64,000 nt of DNA from Raffaelea ambrosiae (lineage: Eukaryota > Ascomycota > Sordariomycetes > Ophiostomatales > Ophiostomataceae): the NCBI GenBank assembly GCA_002778195.1, contig PCDI01000001.1:4861869-4925868 (forward strand), written 5' to 3'. Below are positions 32,706 to 44,973 of this stretch, one piece after another; position 1 is the stretch's first letter, and each line of letters starts with the position of its first letter. A program made the position numbers and the translations under genes. The notes under the pieces are model-generated. The model was not told where the DNA came from, did no database searches, and saw only the letters and a program-made list of their open reading frames with translations.

Positions 32706-33517
32706 ATGTCGACGATTACGCGCACGCTCGGCTACCTGCGCCGGATTGGCCTGAAGGTGAGAGCATTCGGGAAGATGGAACGACGAGGAGAGGAGAGAGC
32801 GAGGAGGAGAGACGAAGTGGAAGAGGGGAAGAGACGACGAAAGGAAGCCTTTCCATTGATCCATCACCGCTGACCGGACCCTAGGAATACTGGCATCAAT
32901 TGAACTACATTGGTAGGTACCAATCAAAAGCCTTCTCACAGAGAGGAACACTGCCCCCCCCCCCAAAATACGCCCGACTGACTCTTTCTCCCCTCTTCCC
33001 CCCCCTCCCCAGGCGACACCAAGTGCGGCACCCTCGTCGGCGTCGACAAGTTCGGCAACAAGTACTACGAAAACGCCGAAGAAGAACTGCCCCTGCGCAC
33101 GCGCTGGATCGACTACAAGGTCCACGACGTCGACCCGTCGCAGACCGAGCCCATGTGGCACGGCTGGCTGGCCTACTCGGTCGACACGCCGCCGAACCAG
33201 GAGCCGCTGATGGCCAAGGCGAGCGAGCGGTCGTGGGCCGTGCCGGAGCACCGGGTCAACCCTACGGGCACCCGGGGGGCGTACAAGTCGTACAACACGT
33301 AAGTAGCGGCGAGGAAGAAAAAGAAGGGGAAAAGCGACTATACGAGCGAAGCAAGGAAAAGAAAGGGAAAAGCGACTGAACGAGCGAAGCGAGGAAGAAA
33401 AAGAAAGGGAAAAGCGACTGAACGAGCGAAGCGAGGAAGAAAGAAAAAATGCTAACAACTCACAGAACCAAGCCAAAGATCAACTCCTGGGAACCCGTCG
33501 CGGCACCACGGTCATAA
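32706..33517 (+). CDS. NADH:ubiquinone oxidoreductase (complex I) subunit NDUFA12/B17.2
   Basis: Accessory subunit of respiratory complex I at the matrix arm. 138 residues in four exons: 32706-32756, 32885-32912, 33013-33298, 33466-33517 (introns 128, 100 and 167 bases). The joined product reads TLGYLRRIGLKEYWHQLNYI, then GDTKCGTLVGVDKFGNKYYE, RTRWIDYKV, MWHGWLAYSVDTPP and INSWEPVAAPRS, all characteristic of this family. Exon 2 is only 28 bases. The third intron consists largely of a 37-40-base tandem repeat, and the second begins with a run of C (32954-32964). There is no classical presequence, as usual for this subunit. Confidence 0.96.
33329..33448 (+). repeat. intronic tandem repeat with CGAGCGAAGCGAGG core
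   Basis: Three copies of a 37-40-base unit inside the last NDUFA12 intron; cores at 33343-33356 (one mismatch), 33381-33394 and 33423-33436, each preceded by GGGAAAAGCGACT. Confidence 0.9.
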
Positions 33518-34157
33518 ACGAACACGTCCAGAGAGAATGAAAAAGACAAAGATGGGGGCAGTCTGACGGGAGAGAAAGAACGGCTGGAAGAGCGGCTGGA
33601 AGAACATACGGTGCCTTTGGGATAGGCGAGAGTGTACATATCATGTTTGTGGGTTTTTTGGAAGGGGACCTCTTATTTTTCAAATGGAAAATTCATATAT
33701 ATTGAAACGACAACGACAGGCAAGGACAGGGCCATCCAGCATGACACGACTTTTGACAAGCCGTCTTGATCCAATCTTGGGCTTTTCGACGAAACAGCAA
33801 AGAAACTTTTAAACGAGACAACTAACCACACACACACACAAAACAGATTCCTCACTCCCGTATTTACAAATCTGCCCCGAAAACTTGCCCCAAGACTTTC
33901 CAAAACTGCCTCGATAACTACTCTTCAAAAAGAAGAAAAAAAGAAAAAAAGAAAAAAAGAAAAAAAACTCGAGAAATCCAAACAAGCCAAGGCTGATCTG
34001 GTGTCCTGGCGGTCTATTGGCTCTCTCTCTCTGTAGGTGTGTCTACTCTCTATTTGTTTTCGGCACACGCTCTGTGTCTAAAACTGTCACGAACACAATA
34101 GAGAGATATCGGCTTGTTGTATATACGAAGATCTAGAGGCTTTGGGTACAATCCAAT
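33518..34157. other. spacer between converging NDUFA12 and NNT genes
   Basis: No gene. An A-rich (GAAAAAAA)n stretch at about 33925-33968 and short (CA)n and (CT)n runs (33828-33840, 34020-34031). Confidence 0.6.
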
Positions 34158-37100
34158 CTAGTTTCGCGACTCGACGGCCGATTTGATGGCTAAAGAGGTT
34201 AGTGTAAGCATCCGCGGCTTTCTTATGCGTCTCGTCCAGGGCATTGACTTACCATCGCAGGTCACTTTGGCATCGCCAAAGAGCATGCGTGTTCCCGGCA
34301 TGTAGAACATCGGGTTGGGGACGTCGGCTGAAAAATGAAAGTGTTAGCAGACTTGATTTGCCTCTCCGTTTTCTTCTTCTCGCTCGCTCGTGCTCTCGTC
34401 ACTGTCTCAGACACCGTCCACGTACCATATCCACTCGCAAGAGTCCGCTTCATCACAATCACTTGCTTGCTCTTCCACGCATGCAGCACCGGCATGCCCG
34501 CAATCGGACTGCCCGGCTCCAGCGCAATCGGGTTCACCGTGTCGTTGGCTCCAATCACCAGCGTCAGGTCCGTGTCGCCAAAATCATCGTTGATCTCGTC
34601 CATCTCCAGCACAATGTCGTACGGCACCGACGCCTCCGCCAGCAGCACGTTGCACTGGCCCGGCATCCGGCCCGCCACCGGGTGGATGGCAAACCGCACA
34701 GACACGCCCTTGGCCCGCAGCATCTGCGTAATCTCCGCAATCGCATACTGCGCCTTGGCCACCGCCATGCCGTAACCCACCACGATAATCACCGACTCGG
34801 CATTCACCAGCGCCTCCGCCGTCTCTTCCACGTTGGTCTGCGTCACCGTGCCCTCCATCTTCCTCTCCCCTTCGGCCGGCGGCGCAATCGTGGATATGCC
34901 ACCGAACAGCACATTGGTCAGCGACCGGTTCATGGCCACGCACATAATGTACGACAGAATCGAACCCGACACGCCAATCAGCGCACCCACCGACGTCAGC
35001 AGCGTATTGTCCAGCATGAAGCCCTCGGCTACCAGCGCAAAGCCGCTGTACGCGTTGAGCACCGTGATGACCACCGGCATGTCGGCTCCGCCAATGCCGG
35101 CCGTCGTGGTGTAGCCTTTGAGGAACGACATGACCGTGTTGGCAGCCAGAGCACCGGCCGCAATGGCCGGCGAGCCCGGCGCCATCGTGATGAACGCGCC
35201 CATGGTGGCGGCGTTCGTGGCCAGGAGACCTGAGTTGATCAGGTGCCGGCCTGGCAGCATCAGCGGGCGCGACGACATCTTGCCAGCCAGTTTCATAAAG
35301 GCCACAATCGAACCGGTAAACGTAATGCCACCAATCAGCACGCCCAGGTAGCCAGTAACCAAGTGCAGTGTCGAAATGTCAGAGACGTGCGCCATGACGC
35401 TGCCGATGCTGGTCAGCACCGCGGCCAGACCGACCACCGAGTGGAGAGCGGCCACCGTCTGCGGAAGATCGGTCGGGGTGATGCGCTTGCCGATCAGGAA
35501 TCCAATCAGACTGCCAATGGCGGCGAGCCCGCCAAACTGGGTGAGCACCTCGGGCGTGAAGCCAACAGCAAGAAGCGAGGCCAGGACACCGGAGCCGACA
35601 CCCAGCATGCCGAGCATGTTGCCCATGCGGGCCGTCGCCTGCGAGGCCAGACTGGAGATGGAGCTAATGCAGAGAATGGAGCTGACCAGATAGCCGGCCT
35701 GGACGAGACCGGCCGCGCCCGTGGAGGCGGCAGCAAGGAAACCGCCGCCGCAGAGCACTGCGGGGACGGCATACAGCCAGGGGTACTCGGGCGGATCCGT
35801 GGCACGCTTGAACATGTCCAGCATGCGCTTCGTAATCACAAAGCCACCCGAGACGTTGACAAAGGCCAGCAGAACGGACGCGGCACCAAACATCTGCGGA
35901 ATCGTCTCCGGCAAGTAGCCGCCGCCCAGGATGAAGAAACCACCGACACCGACCATGCCAGAAATGGCGTTGGTCACGCTCATGAGGGGCGAGTGCAGGG
36001 CGGGAGTCACACCCCAGACAACACGGTAGCCAATAAGCGAAGCCAGGCCAAAGACAAAGGCATTGCTCATAAACACGGGACCCGTCATCTTGCCGAGAGC
36101 CAGCGCCGTGCCCATGCCGCCCGTCAGGAGACCGACCTCGCGCGTGGTCTTCTGCCAGGGCGTCAGGGCAACAACCTCGGGTTCAGGGATCACGGGCCGG
36201 GCAGCAGGTGGCGGCGGAGGAGCCGGGCGCGGGGCAGGGGGGACGACCTCGCCGTTTTGCGTGACAATCGAGCCACGGACCACCTCGTCGGTCAGGTCGA
36301 CGCCGAACTCCTTTTCCACCGGTGCCATGGAGAGCATCAGCTTGGTGATGTTGTTCGAGTACAGCGTAGACGACTGGGTGGGCAGGCGCGAAGGCATGTC
36401 GGTGTAGCCGATAATCGTGACGCCCTTGTAGGTGGTGAGCTCGCCGGGCACGGTCTTCTCGCAGTTGCCGCCGGCCTCCGCCGCCAGATCGACAATGACG
36501 GAACCGGGCTTCATCTGATCCACAATGTACGAGGGAAGCAGCTTCGGCGCAGGCTTGCCGGGGATCAGGGCCGTGGTGATGATAATGTCGACGTCCTTGG
36601 CCTGCTCGGAGAACAGCTTCATCTCGGCATCGTGGAACGCCTTGGACATCTCCTTGGCGTAGCCACCCGCGCCGGAGCCGTCTTCTTCGACGCCGGTGAC
36701 CTCAATGAACTCAGCGCCCAGAGACTGCACCTGCTCGCGCGTGGCCGGCCGGGTGTCAAAGCCGCGCACAATGGCGCCCATGCGGCGAGCCGTCACAATG
36801 GCACTCAGACCAGCGACACCGGCACCGATAACCAGGACCTTGCTGGGCGGGATCTTGCCGGCGGCCGTGGACTGGCCCGTGAGAAAGCGGCCAAAGTGGT
36901 TGGAGGCCTCGAGAACAGCCTTGTAGCCGGCAATGTTGGCCATGGAGCTGAGGGCATCGAAAGACTGGGCGCGCGAAATGCGGGGCACCATGTCCATGGC
37001 AAAGGCAGTCACCTTGCGGGCGGCCAGGGCAGCCACCAGCTCCTTGTTCTGCACGGGCTGGACAAACGAAAGCAGCGTCTGGCCTTCGCGGGCCAGGGCG

Positions 37101-37882
37101 ACCTCGGCCAGGCTGGGGCCGCGCACTTTGAGCACAATGTCGGCGCCCTGCCAGACGCCCGAGGCGCTGTCCACGAGGGTGGCGCCGGCCTGTTCGTAGA
37201 CGCTGTCGAGGAAGCCCGCCTCGGCGCCGGCGCCGCGCTCAACGAGCACGCGGCCGAAGCCCTTCTTGAGCAGCAGCGCCACATTCTGCGGCGTCAGGGC
37301 GACACGGCGCTCGCCCGGGAAAATCTCGCGCGGTGCGCCCACGGTGAGCTTGGCATAGGGCGTCGTAGGTGGGAGGACCTTGGTGGAATAGGCTGCGGCA
37401 GGCAGGGACGGTGGCTGGCCCGACAGAACAGAGGCGTGGCGCACCAGCTGCAGCGGTCGGGCAGCAGCCGCCTTGGGCAGCACGGTCAGGGCTAGCGACG
37501 AGGTCCTGTGCGACGCGCTGGTGCTGGTGCCGCTGTTGCTGCGACGGCTCCGCAGCCGAGAAGAGGAATTGTGCCATTGGCGCTGGCTGGCGACGGCTGT
37601 GGCCCGTCTGGCCCAGACAGTAGCAAGGTCTGTGCTTTGCGGTCAGCGAGAATCATGAGAATGGGCAGAAATGTCATGAGAATCTGCGTCGCAGCTGGTG
37701 AGACTCTGCGCGCCAACCGGGTGACTCAATGTTTTTTTTTTTTTTTTGCTCGCTGGGAATGACGCACCTCCACTGACAGCTCGGCTAATACAGCGACGAG
37801 CCAGCGGCTCCACTGAGCCGGGTACGGCCTGGCTGCTGCGTGCCACGGCCGGCCGCACGAGGAGAGACCACGAAGCCGGCAT
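34158..37882 (-). CDS. NAD(P) transhydrogenase, proton-translocating, mitochondrial
   Basis: Couples proton re-entry across the inner membrane to hydride transfer from NADH to NADP+, supplying mitochondrial NADPH. 1141 residues in four exons: 37882-37768, 37629-34426, 34327-34253, 34189-34158. Exon 2 has no ATG before its domain and a stop upstream, so the start is in exon 1 (MPASWSLLVRPAVARSS), joined through a 138-base intron with a CTGAC branch; the first 90 residues are Arg/Ser-rich, a mitochondrial presequence. Domain order is dI (PREIFPGERRVALTP, VLVIGAGVAGLSAI, GYTDMPSRLPTQSSTLYSNN), a Pro-rich hinge, a dII block of many helices (from GLLTGGMGTALALG), and dIII (VIIVVGYGMAVAKAQY, AIHPVAGRMPGQCNVLLAEA, VIGANDTVNP, YADVPNPMFYMPGTRMLFGD). 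The last two exons restore the C-terminus. All three domains look intact. Confidence 0.95.
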
Positions 37883-39907
37883 GGTGGGCGGCAGGCAAGA
37901 CAGAGACAGGAAGAGCGGCCAATGGCTCTGCGATTTTGTCTCGTTTTGGGACGTTGAATGAGTCTGAAAATGCGAAGAAGGCTCCGCGTAGCTTCGAGCT
38001 CCTTTTTTTCCCTCTCTCCTGTGATCAGCCTTTTTTAGCCTTTGACGAACAGCAGCAGAGTGGAGCCCGCTGGAGCCTCCGAATCCGCTCGTGCGCGGCA
38101 GCTTGGATCTTTCCGGACGGGTCGCGCGAGGCCTTCTTGGGAGAGAGAACGAACACTATTCGATAGCCGAGGCGCAGGGGAAAAGGATCCTTTGCGTGTG
38201 GTCTCTGTTGGGGGTGTCTAGATTTGTGTCTAGTCGTGTATTTTCGGGGTGCTTGCCTGTCGATTTTCTGTCCAATCGACAGGAAAGGCAGGCGGCGTGA
38301 AGCTCACATACAGGGAAGGCGCGAGGAGCTCACGCGAATAACCGAAAGGGGGAGGCACGCGAGAGCGGGTCTAAGGAAGAGGCGAGGGAAGAGTAGCAGT
38401 GAAGCTATCACGAGAAAACCGAGGCGGAAACAAAAAGCAATCGAAAGAAAGAATACAACCTGCCACGAGGGAGGGGAGCAAGAAATAAAATAAATGTCTG
38501 GGCGGAAAACGGGAAGAGCGGGATCTCGGCTCTCCTCCTCCTCTTTCGAGGCTGTCCTCACTACATCTATGCAAACAAAACAAGAGACCATAAAAATAAA
38601 ATAAAATAAAATAAATAGACAAGACATACCTACATAGTGCACATGCATGCAAACCTGCCAATGGCCGTCCACGCATTCCAGACGCATCAGGAAGGCGCGA
38701 ATCCCGCCTGCCCACGCCGCACCAGCGAGTCAGACGCCTGCAATAGCTCGTTCACCGTGAATCACGCGGGGTTGTTAGCCCAGCCGAAGCTGTCTCCCTT
38801 CCCTTGTCTGGGTTGTCCCTTCCCTCCTTGGACGATCCGCGCCATGCACTTCCCCCGCTTTCTGTTTGGCCAGGAACACACAGTGTCTTGCTTCCCTCGA
38901 GACTCCTCCATGATCCCTTGCATTGGCCCTCCTGGCTCAGGGTTCTGATTTCATGGCATACCCTGGCCGTGTGCAGTGTCGCTGTAGAGCACTTCTCCAG
39001 CGGCGACGCCGTGATTCCGTCTCATGATGTATTTTGGGCGGGATGAAAACTCGGCAGTGGTGAAGGCGCTTGCTATGGAGTGTGCCTTGTACGAGGATGC
39101 ACAGCAGGAAAATGCAAGACAGAATATCCTGCAGAAGACGCCACTTCCATTCGAGAAAGGTACATTCACTTGCCGGAAGGCGCAGCCCTTGACAAAGCTG
39201 ACCGAAACGGATGCCTGTCCTGCGTCTTGCCTTGCTTTGCCTTCCCCCAGAATCAATTAATGTGGGGTTCTTCATGCGGGGGTGGACTCTCGGCTTGTAC
39301 GGCGTGGATGCCCCACTAAAACGGCCTGGCAAAAGCGTCCCCCACATTCGGTCTTGTAGTCCTCCTGGTCTTGTGGTCTCGCTCTATGCCTATTGGTCTT
39401 ATCCGTTGGTTGCTCCGAAAAGAGGGTGTGGCAGACGATGTGGTGAGATAAGCCTTTCCAATGACATCAAGTTTGGTATGACTAGTATTGAAGAGTGCAA
39501 AGGCTCTGGGATGTTAGAACGGCTATCACTGAAACGTATGTACACCGTAAAGCAACCAGATCTTATCAGACAAGATCAACAAGCAACTAACTAATTACTA
39601 TACACAAAGGAATTTGACGTGTGGCATCACACAGGCGCTACCACTGGTTGTGTTTCTATTTCAGGCAAGTTCTTGTTTCTCTGGGCTTTCTATGAGCACG
39701 TCCTATAAAACATGACCTTTTGTATCCGAAACGCCGGCCAGAAGAAACATCGAGCCCATAATTAGAGGTCTGGTATAGCAAACATCGAGTGGGGTATCGT
39801 AAGTCCGGAAACGACTTGAAAAGAAACGAGAAGCGTGTGTATAAACGAGTGAAACGAAACAAAGGGAACAGAGAAACAACGGTTTGTTGTCGGTGACCAC
39901 GCCTACC
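37883..39907. other. 2 kb gene-poor spacer
   Basis: Promoter of the transhydrogenase gene and downstream region of the MFS gene. A (TAAAA)n microsatellite lies at about 38591-38616. No frame here has protein-like features. Confidence 0.6.
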
Positions 39908-42130
39908 TCAAGCCTTCTGCTCCCTGTCCTCGGCCACGACTGCTGTAAGCTCAGAGGCAGCAGATCCTCGCTTCGAGTGGCCGTCCTCCTCTACGTCCAG
40001 CTGGGACATTGTCGCGTTGCTCTCGTCAGGGCCTGTGTGCTCCTTCTCGCCATCCGCTGGTATCGCTTTCTTCGTGTCACCCTCGTGGGCCACACCCTTG
40101 TCTTGGCTGTCCTCGTCTGTCTTCGCCTTGGCACTCCCAGCTGCGCCCTCTTCGGCAGCACCGGCGGGACCGCCAGGGCCATCGGGACCGCTCGCCTTCT
40201 TCTTGACGCTCCGCCACTCCATGGCACCAGCACCACAGATGATCAGGCACGTCAGGACCAGGCCCACCCAGAACACGTGTCGGAGGGACTCGTTGTAGCC
40301 CACCAGCACGGGCTGCCTGACATCGTCGGGCAGGTTTGTCAGGCTCGTGGCGCCGCTTGAGAGGATGGTTTTTGCGTCGAAGCCGGGGATGTTGCTGAGT
40401 CGCTGAAGCAGCTGGCTGTCCAGCACGTTCTGGGCGACGGCGAGAAAGATGGAGCCGCCCAGCATCTGGCCGAAGAACATGAGCGAGGCGCCGATGGAGA
40501 CGTCGTTGCGGGAAAGCACGGTCTGGGCCGCAAGATTGGGCGCCTGGAAGGTGTGGCCCATGCCCCAGCCGAACAAAAACTGATAGCCAACCCATTTGGG
40601 CTGGGGCGTATCGACCTGGAGCGTCGTGAGGAGGCCGGAGGCCACACACATGTAGACGACGCCGAGCAGCATGACGGGCGTGTAGTAGCCGATGCGCATG
40701 ATGGCGATGCCGGACAGGATCGAGCTGCTGACCATGGCGAGCACGAGCGGGAGGGTACGAATGCCGGAGCTGAAGGCAGAGACGCCTTTGATTGCCTGAA
40801 ACCAGATGGGCAGGTAGTAGACTGTATGGAAAGAGAAGGAAGAAAGAGGTCAGTATATATATAAGCTTGGAATATGAGGAAGGAAGAAAATCGGACTGGG
40901 CACGATATAGAGAGAACAACAAAAAAAAGTTTATCCCTTCATCTCTCAACATACCAAAAATCATCATCTGACCCCCAACGCAGAACGTTGCAAAGAATCC
41001 CGAACAGATGCTCCGCTGCATGAAAATCCGTGGCGGTACCGTCGCCGTGTCTGGCCGCAGGATCTGCACGGCAACAAACGCTACCAGGAACACACCCGCA
41101 ATCACTAACAACGCCACCACACGGCCACTGCTCCAGGCATATGTGGAGCCGCCCCATTCCACTGCTAACAAAAGGCACACGCTTCCGGGGACGAAGAAGA
41201 ACGTGCCAATGCCGTCCAGCTGGGCGAGTTTCTCACGGAGGGGGCGGTGTGTCGACTCACGGTCAGGGATATGCAGCAGGAAGAAGACAAACACCATAGC
41301 CGCACCACCAAGGGGTACTACAAAAGGAAGACGTTAGCACTATAAGAATGGTAGCTAGAATGTAACAAAAGGGAAACCAAGACCAAACAGAACCAAAAAG
41401 TAAAGGGGGGGGGAGGGGCAGTAAATCGCATATTTAGCTCACGGTTTATATAGAAACACCACCGCCAGGTGACATGCGTCGTGAAAGCACCGCCGACAAG
41501 GGGTCCCAGGACCGAGGCCAGGCCGAAGACGGCTCCGAAGAGTCCCTGGTACATCGGCCGCTTGTGCAGCGGCACAGTATACACAATAATGACAATGACA
41601 CCCGAGAAAATGCCCGAGGAGCCGACGCCGGCAATGGCCCGCCCGATGATAAAGGCCAACGAGCTGGGGGCAGCGCCGCAGACGGCCGACCCGATCTCGA
41701 ACACGAGGATGTTGCCGAGAAACAAGTACTTGATGCTGAACAGCTGGTACAGCTTGCCAAAGAGGAGCTGAAAGGCGCAGGTGGCGAGCAGGAACGCGCT
41801 GCCGTACCAGCCAATGTCCTGGACCGAGTGGAAGTCGTCGGTGATTTGCGGCACGGCGGTGGCTATGATGAGGCGGTCGAGGGCCACGAGGAACATGCTG
41901 ATGAACACGGACGAAAGCAGGAGGACGAGGGTGATGCCGTGGGGGTACTCGATGTCGGTGTCGCCGTTGGACTGGGCCTCGCCGGTGGCGGCGGCCTTGG
42001 CATGGTCGGCTGGCGCCGTCTCAGCGTCTGGGCTGCTAGGCTGGTCGTTCTGAGGGGCCACAGCATCTGGAGTTTTTGTAGCTAGCTCCTCGCCCTTGCC
42101 GGCTGCTGCCGTCTTTTTTCGAAAGAGCAT
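39908..42130 (-). CDS. MFS drug:H+ antiporter (DHA2-like, 14-helix type)
   Basis: A membrane exporter of the major facilitator superfamily, 654 residues in three exons: 42130-41443, 41317-40955, 40821-39908 (introns of 125 and 133 bases). A polar N-terminus of about 65 residues precedes helix 1 (LVLLLSSVFISMFLVALDRL). ALDRLIIATAVPQITDDF and GWYGSAFLLATCAFQLLFGK are typical of this group; motif C reads GLASVLGPLVGGAFT and the exon junction restores WRWCFYINLPLGG. Further helices follow in exons 2 and 3 (YYLPIWFQAIKGVSAFSSG, FGWGMGHTFQAPN). The C-tail is long and Lys/Glu/Gly-rich. Such proteins export toxins, drugs or metabolites; the substrate is not predictable. The nearest intact neighbours are not biosynthetic genes. 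Confidence 0.92.
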
Positions 42131-44973
42131 GTCGACTAGATGACGCGGAGACGGAAGAAAACAAAAAGGTGGAAAAAAATATTAAAGAGCGGAGGAATTT
42201 AGAAAGTATTGCCGCCTTGTCTTTGCGATTCTTGGAGAAAGACAATTCTCTGGAGGAGAAAGCAACCGAGATCGCAACAATAAGATTTCCCACCAGATAG
42301 AAGAGTCAACCACCTCCAGAGAATGACAGCGAATTGCACCCGAAATGTTGGTCAGCTGAAAAAGCCACACGGCGTGTTAGTGGGCAGACAATGATCTTTA
42401 TTTTATATGTTGGAGAAAAGGGTAGGCCGGGTGTTGCTCGTCTATTGACTAAGCTCGGCAGATGAAGAGGAAGTAGATATGAAGAAAGAAGGAAACAAGT
42501 GAATGAAGAGAAAAAGAAGAGAGAAGGGAAAATGTTGAGATTGGTCGAGAAAAGAGAATGGGAAAAGAGGAAAGAGGAAAGGCCCAGCCCGTGGTTCTTA
42601 TTGATTTCAGTTTATCGTTCGCAGCGGACCTAATACAAAGGGAGGGGGGGGGAGGTAACGGGTACTTCTTGGGCCTGGACTCTGTTTTTTGTGTTCTTTT
42701 TGGGGTTCTTTTCTCATCGTATCCCACCCCGGCCACCTGTGGACTACAGAACAGTCAACGTGCATCTTACTTGCACCTCTTGCACCGAGCGCAACCAAAA
42801 CACAGGCACTTCCAATCAGGCAAGCGGATATTGGGGAGAAGAACCAAAAGCCCCATCCAGAGCCAGCTCGGGGAACGAGAGAGGCCGAGAGGGGACGATC
42901 GGGCCCCGGAAATGGTCCCTTTTCTAGGACATGTTCTCCGACATTTGGGCCGACAAGGGTGCTCCATGAAACAATACACTCCTCTTGCCCTCGTCGCCCT
43001 GCATGGCCTGCACGGCCTGCGTGTGTTTACACTGCATGGCCCTGAAAATTCTTGAACAGCGTAAGCCCTTCGGGGGGGCGGACGGAGAAACCACTCCGAT
43101 CCGAGCGCTGCTTGATAACTAGGTGAACGGAGTTGGTTGCGAGATGGGACCCGCTTTTTTGGCATGCGGGAAGTTTTGGTGGCTTCGTCGCCGTGTATTA
43201 ATAGTATTTTGGGCAAGACAGTCGCACCTGCCCTACAGAGAGTGTACGAGTACATCGGCATGAAGCATACAACTCTGAACTTGTTGCGCCAAATACCCAA
43301 ATATATTGACTGTCTTCTTGTATTTCCGTCTTTGTGTCAACAAGAACCCAAAGCCCCCCCGAAGTTTCCAAAATGACAGAACGAGAAAATCCATGATCCA
43401 TCTACAAGGAATCGCAATGTCGAGGTGTGGTTGAACCACGTTCCCGGGTTTTTGGGGCTAATCCCAAAATCCGCAAAACCCGAGACGTGGAACAAAGATT
43501 GGCAAGCCCGATGTGCAGCAGCTATTTTCTTCGCGCTAGTAGCATCCACTCTTTTTGGTCGGACCAATCATAGTCCGCCAGGACGAGGTCGGGAGTTCGT
43601 AGTGGCCGACATGCCGGGGTTGAACACCCACGACCGGTCCCGAATGCCTGCTCAAAGCCCAGGGATCCCGAAGGCGGGAAAGAAAGAGAAAAGGAGAAAT
43701 TGCCCGCCGTTTCTTACTATGTATGTACTGATCCAGATGCTTGATGCGCCGTGCTTTTCCATGCCCTTTCCAGGAGCCGCTGACATGCCAGACAATATTT
43801 GTATTCAGACAGCGTATTGTTTGGCTCTCCACGACCAGCTCGCGCCTACTGTCGTATAGGCCATGCTGCATACCGGCCTGCCGTCCCAGGATACGCAGCT
43901 TCACACGTCGTCCCAATGTTGATCCCGCACACCGACAACCTGTCGTATGCCGCTTCTTCCCCGAAAGACAACCTCCGTCTCTTTTGCTTACGCCGAGTTA
44001 TCGCCGTCTTTCCCGTTGGCTATTTTGCTTCACCCAAGGTCTTTTTCGCTCTGGCTTGATTCGCCTCTACTCGGAACTCGGGGCAGCGAAACCGCGCCTG
44101 ATATAGAAGATCAGACGGTCCACTATCTCTGCGTTAGGCCTTGGTGGTAGCGTCGCTTCCAAAAGCTTGATTTCATGAAGATCTAGACTATCGGCTGACA
44201 TGACCAACGAAGGGGGCTTACGTGTCACGATCTCCGCCTTTTTTTTGTTTTGTCTCTTGGAAAAGGGGAATTGTCTCCAAAACTCCTATTATTTTGCTCG
44301 TGACTCTTTCTTTTTTGTTTCAGTTGGCCTGTCCCGGGGTCGTGATTACCCGCCGGGTCTACGAGTGGCGTTCTGAACAATCAAAAACAGCGGGTACGAA
44401 TTCCACAACTGTAGGCAGCAGCATAAGACAAGGCAATCAAAGGACTAGACAATCAGATATGTATCATTTCCAAGCAGGTCCCCTGAACGGGGGTGATTTG
44501 GAGGCTCCATTTGTCTTTTCGACTAACAAAGCGGGCATACTGTACTGCACATTGGGGCACATTGAAGGTCGTCGCTCCTGAATATATGCTAGCCCGAGAG
44601 AAGAGTAATCGTAGCTCCACAATAGCCTGGAAGTGTATTATTATTATTGCTTTTTGCCCATATCCCAGTTGCTCCAAGGTTCAAGGGGGTACACAAGTTG
44701 AAGGCAAAATTCTGCCTGTTGGCGATACATGGCTGTTGCATATGAAACCCGCTCTACCAGGAACCCGGCCAACCACAAAAGCAAATAAAACAATAAAAAC
44801 AATAACAATATTCCCAAGCAATGTGGCTCCTGAGGATCGCCTCTTTATACGCGACACGCTGCAATTTGTGCGATATATTCGCTAAAGCTAGGCTCCAGGT
44901 GGACAAACATTCAAACGAATACAAGGATTACTTGGCTCACGCAGCAAAAACCCCCAAGAGTTTCTGGTCGCTC
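42131..44973. other. 2.8 kb gene-poor spacer
   Basis: Promoter of the MFS gene, then nothing recognisable on either strand. Frames up to about 180 codons exist but start without ATG or show random composition. A G-run lies at about 42645-42652. Confidence 0.55.

Noticed and set aside
35243..37495. Plus-strand open frame of 750 codons opposite the transhydrogenase gene
   Set aside because: Antisense shadow caused by GC-rich third positions; no domain, His/Arg/Gly-rich random composition.
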